This document shows, in pieces, positions 16,716 through 25,386 of a stretch of 64,000 nt of DNA. The number at the start of each line of letters is the position of its first letter. The stretch's first letter is position 1. The notes below the pieces were generated by a model. The model saw only the letters and a list, made by a program, of their open reading frames with translations. It searched no databases and was not told the origin of the DNA. Origin of the DNA: Flavobacterium denitrificans DSM 15936 (GTDB taxonomy: Bacteria > Bacteroidota > Bacteroidia > Flavobacteriales > Flavobacteriaceae); the NCBI RefSeq assembly GCF_000425445.1, contig NZ_KE384377.1, positions 358,475-422,474 on the forward strand, in the 5' to 3' direction. Position numbers and translations under genes: made by a program.

Positions 16716-19103
16716 ATGACTGAGCAGAGCTGTTTTCATTGTGGAATTGATATTCCTAAAAATGAAGAAATCAATTTTGATGAAAAAAAGTTTTGTTGCG
16801 CTGGCTGTAAAACAGTGTATGAAATTTTTAGTCTGCATGATTTAACCTGTTATTACGATTTTGAAAAATCACCAGGGGCAACTCCACAAGACATTCAGGG
16901 CAAATATGATTTTTTAGACAATGAAGCCATCTCGTCAAAAATCGTCGATTTTCAGGAAGGAAATACTTCTATCGTTTCTTTAAACATTCCTCACATACAT
17001 TGCAGTTCTTGTATTTGGATTCTAGAAAACTTAAACAGAATTCAACCTGGAATTAGTACGTCACAAGTTAATTTTCCGCAAAAAAAAGTCCGAATTACTT
17101 TCAACTCTGAACATGTTTCACTTAAATCTATTGCCTGTTTGCTGAGTTCAATTGGTTATGAGCCTTATATAAGTCTCGAAAACTATGAAACAGGAAAAAA
17201 CAATGTTGATAGAAGCCTGACTTATAAGCTAGGAGTAGCTTTCTTTTGTTTTGGAAATATCATGTTGCTTTCATTTCCTGAATATTTTGAAATCAAAGAA
17301 TTTTGGCTAGATAATTATAAGCCTTTCTTCAGAGTTTTGATTTTTTTATTGGCTTTGCCAAGTTTCTTATATTCTGCCAGTGGGTATTATGTTTCGGCTT
17401 ATAAAAGTATAAAATCAAAAATGCTGAATATTGATATTCCGATTGCACTTGGAATTATCGTTATGTTCATCAGAAGTACTTTTGATATTGTGATGAATTA
17501 CGGAGGGGGTTTTTTTGACAGCTTAACAGGTTTGGTTTTTTTCATGCTTCTCGGAAAAATGTTTCAAATCAAGACCTATAGTTTTTTAAGTTTTGAAAGA
17601 GATTTTAAATCTTATTTCCCAATTGCAGTTACAAGAATTAATTCAGATACTTCAGAAGAAAGCGTCCCTATTTATGATGTCTTAAAAGGAAATAGATTAT
17701 TGATCAGAAATCAAGAATTGATTCCAGTTGACGGAATTTTGATTAGTGAAAAAGCGGATATTGATTACAGTTTTGTTACTGGAGAAGCAGTTCCGATTAC
17801 GAAAAAATCTGGGGATAAAGTTTTTGCCGGAGGAAAACAAATCGGAAAAGTTATTGAGATGGAAGTTTTGCATTCCGTTTCCCAAAGTTACCTTACACAG
17901 CTTTGGAGTAATGAAATATTTCAGAAAAAAGTAGACCAAAAACACAAAACAATTACCGATAAAATCAGTCGCTATTTTACTCCTATATTATTATTAATTG
18001 CATTTACTGGATTTGGATATTGGATATTTATCGATGCTAACACAGCTTTCAATGTTTTTACAGCGGTTTTAATTGTAGCGTGCCCATGTGCGCTCGCATT
18101 AACAGCTCCGTTTACTTTTGGGAATATTCTCCGAATTATGGGAAAACAAAAAATGTATCTCAAAAATGCTTTGGTAATCGAGCAATTGGCAAAAGTGGAT
18201 ACTATTGTTTTTGATAAAACGGGAACAATTACAACAAACAAAAAATCAAATATTGTTTACGAAGGAATAGCAATTTCTGATGAAAATATGATTTTACTTA
18301 AAAATGTACTGCGCGCTTCAAATCATCCTCTTAGCAGAATGCTATATGATTTTTTGCCCGAAACAAAACGAATTAAAATTGATGAATTCGAAGAAATTAC
18401 TGGAAAAGGGTTATTAGCAACTGCTGAAAATAAAACCATAAAAATAGGTTCAGCAAAATTTGTTGAAAGTAAGGATTTAGATGATTCGGAAATTGAAAAA
18501 ACCGCTCTTCATATAAAAATAGGCGATAGATATTTTGGTCAATTTAATTTCCAAAATCAGTATAGAGATGGTCTTGCAACGTTATTTTCTACTTTAAGTC
18601 AAAATTACAAGTTAAAAGTGCTTTCGGGAGACAATGATGGAGAAAGAGTGAATCTAGAAAATATCCTTCCAAAAGGCACAGAACTTATTTTTAATCAAAA
18701 GCCAGAACAAAAACTAGAATTCATTAAAAAATTGCAGGACGAAGGACAAAATGTTATGATGGTTGGTGATGGCTTGAATGATGCCGGTGCATTGGCACAA
18801 AGCAATGTTGGAATATCAATTTCGGAGAATGTCAATGTTTTTTCTCCCGCCTGCGATGCAATTTTAGATGCAAATGAGTTTTCAAGATTGAATTATTTTT
18901 TAAAATTATCCCATAAATCGATTCTGATTATTAAAATGAGTTTCGTTTTATCACTGCTGTACAATATCGTAGGACTTGCCTTTGCAATCACAGGAAATCT
19001 GTTGCCATTAGTGGCGGCAATCATCATGCCGTTGAGCACTATTACGATAGTAAGTTTTGTGACTTTGATGTCTAACTATTTTAGTAAGAGTAATTTAAAT
19101 TAA
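16716..19103 (+). CDS. ccoI: Copper-translocating P-type ATPase for cbb3 oxidase assembly
   Basis: P1B-type ATPase of the CcoI/FixI kind, which exports copper across the inner membrane for the CuB site of cbb3 oxidase. The 795-aa protein opens with a Cys-rich metal module (CFHCG at 6-10, KFCCAGC at 25-31), then a heavy-metal domain with C96-x2-C99 (HIHCSSC), membrane helices, TGEAVPIT, the transport motif CPC at 456-458, DKTGT with phosphorylated D500, and GDGLNDA near the end. The two-part N-terminus is typical of CcoI. An FNR-type box stands in front. ccoS follows 116 nt later behind its own promoter. Confidence 0.9.
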   Translation: MTEQSCFHCGIDIPKNEEINFDEKKFCCAGCKTVYEIFSLHDLTCYYDFEKSPGATPQDIQGKYDFLDNEAISSKIVDFQEGNTSIVSLNIPHIHCSSCIWILENLNRIQPGISTSQVNFPQKKVRITFNSEHVSLKSIACLLSSIGYEPYISLENYETGKNNVDRSLTYKLGVAFFCFGNIMLLSFPEYFEIKEFWLDNYKPFFRVLIFLLALPSFLYSASGYYVSAYKSIKSKMLNIDIPIALGIIVMFIRSTFDIVMNYGGGFFDSLTGLVFFMLLGKMFQIKTYSFLSFERDFKSYFPIAVTRINSDTSEESVPIYDVLKGNRLLIRNQELIPVDGILISEKADIDYSFVTGEAVPITKKSGDKVFAGGKQIGKVIEMEVLHSVSQSYLTQLWSNEIFQKKVDQKHKTITDKISRYFTPILLLIAFTGFGYWIFIDANTAFNVFTAVLIVACPCALALTAPFTFGNILRIMGKQKMYLKNALVIEQLAKVDTIVFDKTGTITTNKKSNIVYEGIAISDENMILLKNVLRASNHPLSRMLYDFLPETKRIKIDEFEEITGKGLLATAENKTIKIGSAKFVESKDLDDSEIEKTALHIKIGDRYFGQFNFQNQYRDGLATLFSTLSQNYKLKVLSGDNDGERVNLENILPKGTELIFNQKPEQKLEFIKKLQDEGQNVMMVGDGLNDAGALAQSNVGISISENVNVFSPACDAILDANEFSRLNYFLKLSHKSILIIKMSFVLSLLYNIVGLAFAITGNLLPLVAAIIMPLSTITIVSFVTLMSNYFSKSNLN

Positions 19104-19156
19104 TTATAAATAATACCGAGGAGTTTTTTTACTAAATTTAGCATAAGTCTTTTTAC

Positions 19157-19172
19157 TATGATAATTATCATA
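19157..19172. promoter_or_regulatory. FNR-type operator upstream of ccoS-ccoNOQP
   Basis: Perfect 16-bp palindrome TATGATAATTATCATA, containing TGAT-N4-ATCA as in the E. coli FNR consensus. Its centre is 36.5 nt upstream of the final G of the -7 element at 19194-19201. Confidence 0.75.
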
Positions 19173-19193
19173 TTTTATACAATAGTAACCTAC

Positions 19194-19201
19194 TAATTTT
19201 G
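19194..19201 (+). promoter_or_regulatory. -7 promoter element TAATTTTG of the cco operon
   Basis: TAatTTTG 19 nt before the ccoS ATG, directly downstream of the FNR-type palindrome and with no good TTG at -33, as expected for an activator-dependent promoter. Confidence 0.6.
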
Positions 19202-19219
19202 TTAACATAAATTTAAGGT

Positions 19220-19411
19220 ATGAGTGTAATTTATCTATTAATTTCAGTTAGTATTTTCGTGGCAATCGGGTTCTTTATTGCTTTTATTATCGCTGTCAAA
19301 TCCGGACAATACGATGATGATTATACGCCTTCTGTCAGAATGCTTTTTGACGACGAAACCAAAATTACTCCCCAGAAAAATATTTCACCAACCGAAGAAA
19401 AACAAGTTTAA
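19220..19411 (+). CDS. ccoS: cbb3-type cytochrome oxidase assembly protein CcoS
   Basis: A 63-aa single-pass membrane protein. Residues 3-27 (VIYLLISVSIFVAIGFFIAFI) form the membrane helix, followed by the short SGQYDD segment typical of CcoS and a polar tail. CcoS is needed for cofactor insertion into cbb3 oxidase. It is the first gene of the structural operon, with ccoNO starting 2 nt after its stop. Confidence 0.9.
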   Translation: MSVIYLLISVSIFVAIGFFIAFIIAVKSGQYDDDYTPSVRMLFDDETKITPQKNISPTEEKQV

Positions 19412-19413
19412 TT

Positions 19414-21600
19414 ATGGAAATGGAACAGTTTTATTACGACAACAAAATTGTAAAAAAATTCATTTACGCCACTATTCTTTTTGGGGTAGTAGGTATGTTA
19501 GTGGGACTGACCTTAGCGGTTATGTACCTTTTTCCCAACATGACAGACGGGATTTCGTGGCTAAGTTACGGCCGATTGAGACCTCTGCATACAAATGCAG
19601 TAATTTTTGCCTTTGTAGGGAATGCCTTTTTTGCGGGTTTATATTACTCGCTACAGCGTTTGCTGAAAGCCAGAATGTTCAGCGATTTTTTAAGCAATCT
19701 GCATTTCTGGGGTTGGCAATTGATTATTGTTGCCGCCGCTATTACTTTACCATTAGGTTATACTTCTTCAAAAGAATATGCAGAACTAGAATGGCCTATT
19801 GACATTGCAATTGCAGTCATCTGGGTTGTAATGGGAATCAATATGATTGGTACCATGCTTCGCAGACGAGAAAGGCATTTATATGTTGCTATTTGGTTTT
19901 ATTTAGCCACATTCGTGACAGTTGCTGTTTTGCATATCTTTAATAATATTGAGTTGCCAGTTTCTGCCTTAAAAAGTTATTCGGTTTATGCTGGTGTACA
20001 AGACGCGCTTGTACAATGGTGGTATGGACATAATGCAGTTGCATTTTTCTTGACAACTCCGTTTTTAGGATTGATGTATTATTTTGTTCCTAAAATAGCC
20101 AATCGCCCAATTTATTCTTATAGACTATCAATTATACACTTTTGGTCTTTAATCTTTATTTATATCTGGGCAGGACCACACCATTTATTATATTCTGCTT
20201 TGCCAAACTGGGCTCAGAATTTAGGTGTAGTGTTTTCGGTAATGCTTATCGCTCCGTCATGGGGAGGTATGATCAACGGACTTTTAACTTTAAGAGGAGC
20301 GTGGGATAAAGTTCGTGAAGAACCAGTTTTGAAATTCTTTGTAGTAGCAATTACTGGATACGGAATGGCGACTTTTGAGGGACCAATGCTTTCTTTCAAA
20401 AATGTAAATGCTATTGCGCATTATACAGACTGGATCGTAGCACACGTACACGTTGGGGCATTAGCATGGAACGGATTTATGTCATTTGGTATTATTTATT
20501 GGCTGATTCCAAGAATGACAAAAAGCACACTGTTTTCTAAAAAATTAGCTAATTTCCATTTCTGGATTGGAACTTTAGGAATCATTTTATATGCATTGCC
20601 AATGTATGTAGCTGGTTTCCAGCAAGCATCAATGTGGAAACAATTTAATCCAGATGGAACTTTGACATACGGAAACTTCCTTGAAACTGTAACGGCAATC
20701 ATGCCTTTATATTGGATGCGAGCAATTGGTGGTTCACTTTACTTAATTGGAATGATAACTTTGGTTTACAATATTATCATGACTGTTAAAGCAGGAGATA
20801 CTATAGAAGATGAATTGGCTCAGGCTCCAGCATTGCAGACAATCAGCAGCAATAGACTTAGAGGTGAAAAATTCCATACTTGGTTAGAAAGAAAACCAAT
20901 CCAATTGACCATTTTGGCTACCATTGCGATCTTGATTGGAGGTATAATTCAAATTGTCCCAACAATTATGGTTAAATCGAATATACCAACAATTTCAAGC
21001 GTGAAACCATATACACCACTTGAGCTTGAAGGGCGTGATTTGTATATCAGAGAAGGTTGTGTGGGATGTCACTCACAATCCGTTCGACCATTCCGAAGTG
21101 AGGTAGAACGTTATGGGCCACAGGCAAAAGCCGGAGAATTTGTATATGATCATCCGTTCCTTTGGGGATCAAAACGTACAGGTCCAGATTTACAGAGGGT
21201 AGGAGGCAAGTATAATGACAACTGGCACTTCAACCACATGTGGAATCCACAGAGCACTTCTGCTGGCTCTATTATGCCGGGATACAAATGGTTGTTTGAT
21301 AATAAGCCTTTAGACATTTCATTGACTCAGAAGAAAATGCAGGCAATGGTCTCACTTGGTGTACCATATTCTGAAAGTGAAATTACAAATGCTCAAAAAA
21401 CATTGAGAGATCAAGCTGTTAAAATTGAAAAGAGCTTAGAAAATGATCCTGATTTCGTAAAAAGTTATGCTGATAGTAAAAAGAAAGCTGCTGCAAAAGG
21501 CGAAAAATTTGTTCCAATGAACGAAAGAGAAATTGTTGCTTTGATTGCTTACATTCAAAGGCTTGGTACTGATATTAAAGTAAAAGAAACTTCAAAATAA
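19414..21600 (+). CDS. ccoNO: Fused cbb3 cytochrome c oxidase subunits I and II
   Basis: Catalytic core of the high-affinity terminal oxidase used at low oxygen, reducing O2 to water and pumping protons. The 728-aa protein joins CcoN and CcoO. The CcoN part (about 1-500) has many membrane helices and the heme/CuB histidines in RPLHTNAVI, WWYGHNAVAFF, WAGPHHLLYS and WIVAHVHVGALAWNG. The CcoO part has one membrane helix (LTILATIAILIGGIIQIV) and a c-type heme motif CVGCH at 549-553 with the distal Met in SIMPGYKW. The fusion is usual in Bacteroidota and separate in Proteobacteria. ccoQ follows after 7 nt. Confidence 0.95.
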   Translation: MEMEQFYYDNKIVKKFIYATILFGVVGMLVGLTLAVMYLFPNMTDGISWLSYGRLRPLHTNAVIFAFVGNAFFAGLYYSLQRLLKARMFSDFLSNLHFWGWQLIIVAAAITLPLGYTSSKEYAELEWPIDIAIAVIWVVMGINMIGTMLRRRERHLYVAIWFYLATFVTVAVLHIFNNIELPVSALKSYSVYAGVQDALVQWWYGHNAVAFFLTTPFLGLMYYFVPKIANRPIYSYRLSIIHFWSLIFIYIWAGPHHLLYSALPNWAQNLGVVFSVMLIAPSWGGMINGLLTLRGAWDKVREEPVLKFFVVAITGYGMATFEGPMLSFKNVNAIAHYTDWIVAHVHVGALAWNGFMSFGIIYWLIPRMTKSTLFSKKLANFHFWIGTLGIILYALPMYVAGFQQASMWKQFNPDGTLTYGNFLETVTAIMPLYWMRAIGGSLYLIGMITLVYNIIMTVKAGDTIEDELAQAPALQTISSNRLRGEKFHTWLERKPIQLTILATIAILIGGIIQIVPTIMVKSNIPTISSVKPYTPLELEGRDLYIREGCVGCHSQSVRPFRSEVERYGPQAKAGEFVYDHPFLWGSKRTGPDLQRVGGKYNDNWHFNHMWNPQSTSAGSIMPGYKWLFDNKPLDISLTQKKMQAMVSLGVPYSESEITNAQKTLRDQAVKIEKSLENDPDFVKSYADSKKKAAAKGEKFVPMNEREIVALIAYIQRLGTDIKVKETSK

Positions 21601-21607
21601 CAGCATT

Positions 21608-21784
21608 ATGTTTGAACAAATAAAACACAATATGGAGACGATATCGGGTGTAGAACTTTACCCGATTCTCTCTCTCTTGATTTTCTTTTTGTTTTTCGTT
21701 GGATTAGCCTTTTGGGTGTTTTCATATAAAAAAGACAAGATTAGAGAAATGAGTGAAATTCCTCTAAATGAGGACTTGGTATAA
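21608..21784 (+). CDS. ccoQ: cbb3 oxidase subunit CcoQ-like small membrane protein
   Basis: A 58-codon ORF, ATG 21608 to TAA 21784, lies in the gap between ccoNO and ccoP. It encodes an N-terminal amphipathic part (MFEQIKHNMETISGVELYP), a membrane helix (ILSLLIFFLFFVGLAFWVF) and a charged tail (SYKKDKIREMSEIPLNEDL). Size, topology and position match CcoQ/FixQ, a small subunit that stabilises the complex. Spacing of 7 nt to ccoNO and 18 nt to ccoP supports co-translation. Confidence 0.85.
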   Translation: MFEQIKHNMETISGVELYPILSLLIFFLFFVGLAFWVFSYKKDKIREMSEIPLNEDLV

Positions 21785-21802
21785 TTTCAAAAGATAAATA
21801 AA

Positions 21803-22744
21803 ATGAAAAAATTTTTCCCAGTATATGTAAGAGTACCGCTTATTTTCTTCATCGGTTTTGCGTTGATGGAATATTTTATTGATTCAGGTGATAAACCGGC
21901 ATTTATAAAATATCCAATGGTTTCTGTCTTTTTATTTGTATTTCTATTTGTATTGATTGCAATTGAAATTACACTTAATGCAGTGAACAGAGTGATGTAC
22001 CAACTAATGTCGCCTGAAGAAAAAGCCAAATTGGATTATGAAAATAGTTTAAGTTTAACAGAAAGCACTTGGTTTAAAGAGCTGATGCACAAGCTCACAA
22101 AAACTGAACCAATTGAAAAAGAAGGCGAGTTGCTGATGGATCATGATTATGATGGAATCAAAGAACTCGATAATAATCTACCGCCTTGGTGGGTGTATTT
22201 GTTCTATATCTGTATCATTTTTAGTGCTGTATATCTTGTTCATTATCAAATTTTAGGAGGAGATGATCAAGAAATGGAGCTTAAGAAAGAAATGGCTCAG
22301 GCTAAGATTGATGTAGAAGAATACCTGAAAACTGCTCCAGATTTAATGGATGAGAAAACTGTGGTGTTGCTTACTGATGAACCAAGTTTGGCCGCAGGAA
22401 AAGAAATCTTTATGGCAAATTGTGCGGCTTGCCACAGAGCAGATGGAGGAGGACAGATTGGTCCAAATTTGACAGATGATCACTGGATTTTAGGAGGTGG
22501 CATTAAAAATGTTTTCCATACGATTACAAATGGAGGTCGTGACGGAAAAGGAATGGTTTCATGGAAAACAAATGGTATGAAACCAAAAGATATTCAGAAA
22601 GTTGCAAGTTATATTTTGTCTTTGCAAGGAAGCAACCCTAAAGATCCAAAAGAAGCGGAAGGTGACATTTGGGTAGATGAAAATGCTCCAAAAAAAGAAG
22701 CAACAGCAACTAATACAAAAGATAGTACAGAAGTTAAAAAATAG
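21803..22744 (+). CDS. ccoP: cbb3 cytochrome c oxidase subunit III, mono-heme form
   Basis: Membrane-anchored cytochrome c that passes electrons to CcoO/CcoN. The 313-aa protein has two N-terminal membrane helices (PLIFFIGFALMEYFI and VFLFVFLFVLIAIEITL), a FixP-type helix beginning LPPWWVYLFYICIIF, and a single periplasmic cytochrome domain with CAACH at 207-211 and the distal Met in GKGMVSW. Proteobacterial CcoP has two such heme motifs; only one is seen here. The C-terminus is a low-complexity Lys/Thr/Glu tail. It stands between ccoQ and ccoG in one operon. Confidence 0.95.
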   Translation: MKKFFPVYVRVPLIFFIGFALMEYFIDSGDKPAFIKYPMVSVFLFVFLFVLIAIEITLNAVNRVMYQLMSPEEKAKLDYENSLSLTESTWFKELMHKLTKTEPIEKEGELLMDHDYDGIKELDNNLPPWWVYLFYICIIFSAVYLVHYQILGGDDQEMELKKEMAQAKIDVEEYLKTAPDLMDEKTVVLLTDEPSLAAGKEIFMANCAACHRADGGGQIGPNLTDDHWILGGGIKNVFHTITNGGRDGKGMVSWKTNGMKPKDIQKVASYILSLQGSNPKDPKEAEGDIWVDENAPKKEATATNTKDSTEVKK

Positions 22745-22750
22745 AAAATC

Positions 22751-24169
22751 ATGTCAAATTTACCAGACGAAGCTTTTAGAGATACCATTGGAACAATTGA
22801 TGAAGGCGGTAATCGAAAATTTATTTTTCCTAAAAAACCGTCTGGTAAATTCTATGATTATAGAAAGATTGTCAGCTATGTTTTATTAGCTATTCTCGTT
22901 GCAAATCCATTTATAAAAATCAATGGTAATCAATTTATGATGTTCAATGTTATCGAACGTCGTTTTAATATTTTTGGTTTTCCATTTTGGCCACAGGATT
23001 TCTATCTTTTCGTAATCTCAATGCTTGTTGGGGTAGTTTTCGTTATTCTTTTTACGGTTGTTTTTGGAAGGATTTTTTGTGGATGGATTTGTCCGCAAAC
23101 GATTTTTTTAGAGATGGTCTTTCGTCGAATCGAATATTGGATTGACGGAGATAGAGGTTCTCAATCACGTTTAGCCCGACAAGAATGGAATGGCGAAAAA
23201 ATTAGAAAAAGGCTCCTAAAATGGACTGTTTTCTTTTTGATTTCTTTTGGTATTGCAAATATATTTTTAGCATATTTAGTAGGCAGTGATCAATTGTTTT
23301 TAATGATTGAGCAAGGTCCGGTAAAGCAAGCAAGCAATTTCATTGCACTGCTTATTTTTACAGGTGTTTTCTACTTTGTTTTTGTTTGGTTTCGTGAGCA
23401 GGTTTGTATAATTGCTTGTCCATATGGACGACTCCAAGGTGTTCTTTTAGACAATAAATCTATTAACGTTGCTTATGATTTTGTTCGAGGCGAAAAAGAA
23501 AACGGACGTGGAAAGTTCAATAAAAAGGAAGATCGAGCTTTAACTGGAAAAGGAGATTGCATCGATTGCCTTCAATGTGTCCATGTATGCCCAATGGGAA
23601 TTGACATCAGAAACGGGACGCAATTAGAGTGTACAAACTGTACCGCTTGTATAGACGAATGTGATCATATAATGGAGAGCGTAGGTTTGCCAAAAGGCCT
23701 TATTCGTTACGCCTCAGAAGATGAAATTGCTAAAAAAGAACCTTTTAAATTCACAAATAGAATGAAAGGTTATACAGCCGTTTTGTTTATTTTGTTAAGT
23801 GTTTTTGTTGGAATGTTATTTTTAAGAACTAATGTTGAAGCTATAATTTTGCGTTTGCCAGGACAATTATTCCAGCATAAAGGCGATAAAATTAGCAATG
23901 TTTATACCTATAAAATAGTTAATAAAACAATGAAAGATTACAGTGATATTCATTTTGAGCTAATTGATCAAAAAGGTGAAATTAAAAATGTGGGGAATAA
24001 AAATTTCAAAATTAAAAGAGAAGAAACCGCACAAGGAACATTGTTTATAGAAATTAACGAAGCAATCTTGGAAAGTGATAAAACGACGATCAAAATTGGT
24101 GTTTATAATGGCAAAGAATTGCTTGAAACTACAAAAACGAACTTTTTAGGTCCAAGAAGTTTTAATTAA
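22751..24169 (+). CDS. ccoG: Cytochrome oxidase accessory protein CcoG (FixG-like ferredoxin)
   Basis: A 472-aa membrane ferredoxin required for cbb3 biogenesis; the family has been linked to Cu(II) reduction during oxidase assembly. Visible features are several membrane helices, FCGWICPQTIFLEM and CIIACPYGR motifs shared with NosR/NapH proteins, a two-cluster 4Fe-4S domain (CIDCLQCVHVCPMG and CTNCTACIDECDHIM), a further helix, and a C-terminal Ig-like periplasmic domain from about residue 360. It starts 6 nt after ccoP. Confidence 0.95.
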   Translation: MSNLPDEAFRDTIGTIDEGGNRKFIFPKKPSGKFYDYRKIVSYVLLAILVANPFIKINGNQFMMFNVIERRFNIFGFPFWPQDFYLFVISMLVGVVFVILFTVVFGRIFCGWICPQTIFLEMVFRRIEYWIDGDRGSQSRLARQEWNGEKIRKRLLKWTVFFLISFGIANIFLAYLVGSDQLFLMIEQGPVKQASNFIALLIFTGVFYFVFVWFREQVCIIACPYGRLQGVLLDNKSINVAYDFVRGEKENGRGKFNKKEDRALTGKGDCIDCLQCVHVCPMGIDIRNGTQLECTNCTACIDECDHIMESVGLPKGLIRYASEDEIAKKEPFKFTNRMKGYTAVLFILLSVFVGMLFLRTNVEAIILRLPGQLFQHKGDKISNVYTYKIVNKTMKDYSDIHFELIDQKGEIKNVGNKNFKIKREETAQGTLFIEINEAILESDKTTIKIGVYNGKELLETTKTNFLGPRSFN

Positions 24170-24181
24170 AATTAGTATATC

Positions 24182-24631
24182 ATGAAAATAAATTGGGGAA
24201 CCGGAATTGTTATAGCTTTTGCTCTTTTTATGAGTTTTATATTGTACTTCGTTTTTGAAGTTCAGTCTAATGCTAAGTATGACAATGATTTAGTTGTTGA
24301 AGAATATTATAAACACGATTCACATTTTCAAGAAGAAATGGCGCGTGTTCAAAATGCACATGATTTACAGCAAAAGCCTTCAATTACTTTTGGTGAGGCT
24401 GGTGTGAAAGTGGCATTTCCTGCAACTTTTGAAAGTGATAAAATAACAGGGAATGTTTTATTATATCGACCTTCAAATAAGAAATTTGATTTTAATACTA
24501 AGATAGCTTTGACAAATTCAGCTTTAGTAATTCCAAAAGATAAATTGGTTAAAGGTCGTTGGGATGTCAATATGGAATGGCAATACAATGGAACAAAATA
24601 CTTGACAAAAGAAGTGATCTATGTGAACTAA
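24182..24631 (+). CDS. ccoH: cbb3 oxidase assembly protein FixH/CcoH
   Basis: A 149-aa protein with one N-terminal membrane helix (GIVIAFALFMSFILYFVF) followed by a periplasmic beta-rich domain. The motif VVEEYYKHDSHFQEEMARVQNA is characteristic of the FixH family, as is the ending KGRWDVNMEWQYNG. FixH/CcoH takes part in maturation of the cbb3 complex together with CcoG and CcoI. Begins 12 nt after ccoG. Confidence 0.9.
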   Translation: MKINWGTGIVIAFALFMSFILYFVFEVQSNAKYDNDLVVEEYYKHDSHFQEEMARVQNAHDLQQKPSITFGEAGVKVAFPATFESDKITGNVLLYRPSNKKFDFNTKIALTNSALVIPKDKLVKGRWDVNMEWQYNGTKYLTKEVIYVN

Positions 24632-24677
24632 TTTTGGTAAGTCAAAAGTGAAACTTATAATTTATATTTAAATATCA

Positions 24678-25379
24678 ATGTTGTATTCTGCATTCATATT
24701 AGGTCTTATCAGCAGTCTTCATTGCGTGGGGATGTGCGGGCCAATTGCGGTGATGCTCCCTGTTGATCATCAGAATGAGGCAAAAAAAGCAACACAAATC
24801 ATCACTTATCATTTAGGGCGTTTGACTGCTTATGCAACAATAGGCTTGATTTTCGGTTTATTAGGGCGTGGCTTTTTTATGGCAGGAATTCAGCAGAAAA
24901 TATCAATCTTTATTGGTATTGCAATGATTGCTATCGTTTTAATTCCTGAAAAAAACTTTGCCAAATACAACTTCTCAAAACCTGTTTACAAAGTAATCTC
25001 AAAAATTAAATCAAGTTTAGGAAGTCAATTTAAAAAGAAAACTTACAAATCACTTTTTATAATCGGATTATTGAATGGTTGTCTTCCTTGCGGAATGGTA
25101 TATGTAGCTTTATTTGGTGCAATTGCGATGCAAAGTGCTAGTTTAGGTGTCCTCTACATGTTGCTTTATGGATTAGGAACTATTCCTTTAATGACTATTG
25201 TGGTCTATATGCATTCATTATTAAAATTGCCTTTCCGAAATAAAATTCAGAAGGCAATTCCTTATGTAGCAGTATTTATCGGTGTTCTATTTATTTTGAG
25301 AGGTTTGGGATTAGGGATTCCTTATCTATCTCCTTCAAACATGAGTTTGTTTGTTCAACAAACTCCCAATTGCCACTAA
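24678..25379 (+). CDS. SafE/TauE-like membrane protein linked to cbb3 assembly
   Basis: A 233-aa polytopic membrane protein. The N-terminal SLHCVGMCGPIAVMLP (C-x2-x-C) and the second Cys pair in LNGCLPCGMVYVALFG are characteristic of the DsbD/SafE-like group often named sulfite exporter TauE/SafE, whose members in cco clusters are thought to help copper delivery. Its place as the last gene after ccoH fits that role; sulfite export is not supported by context. Paired cysteines suggest metal or thiol chemistry. Confidence 0.75.
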   Translation: MLYSAFILGLISSLHCVGMCGPIAVMLPVDHQNEAKKATQIITYHLGRLTAYATIGLIFGLLGRGFFMAGIQQKISIFIGIAMIAIVLIPEKNFAKYNFSKPVYKVISKIKSSLGSQFKKKTYKSLFIIGLLNGCLPCGMVYVALFGAIAMQSASLGVLYMLLYGLGTIPLMTIVVYMHSLLKLPFRNKIQKAIPYVAVFIGVLFILRGLGLGIPYLSPSNMSLFVQQTPNCH

Positions 25380-25386
25380 ACTTTCA

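Noticed and set aside
19278..19802. 174-aa ORF overlapping ccoS and ccoNO in another frame
   Set aside because: Both ccoS and ccoNO are well recognised; this is a frame shadow with an unlikely Cys/Arg-rich composition.
24678..25379. Sulfite export role for the TauE/SafE-like protein
   Set aside because: The gene sits at the end of the cbb3 assembly operon and has paired cysteines; nothing in context points to sulfite.
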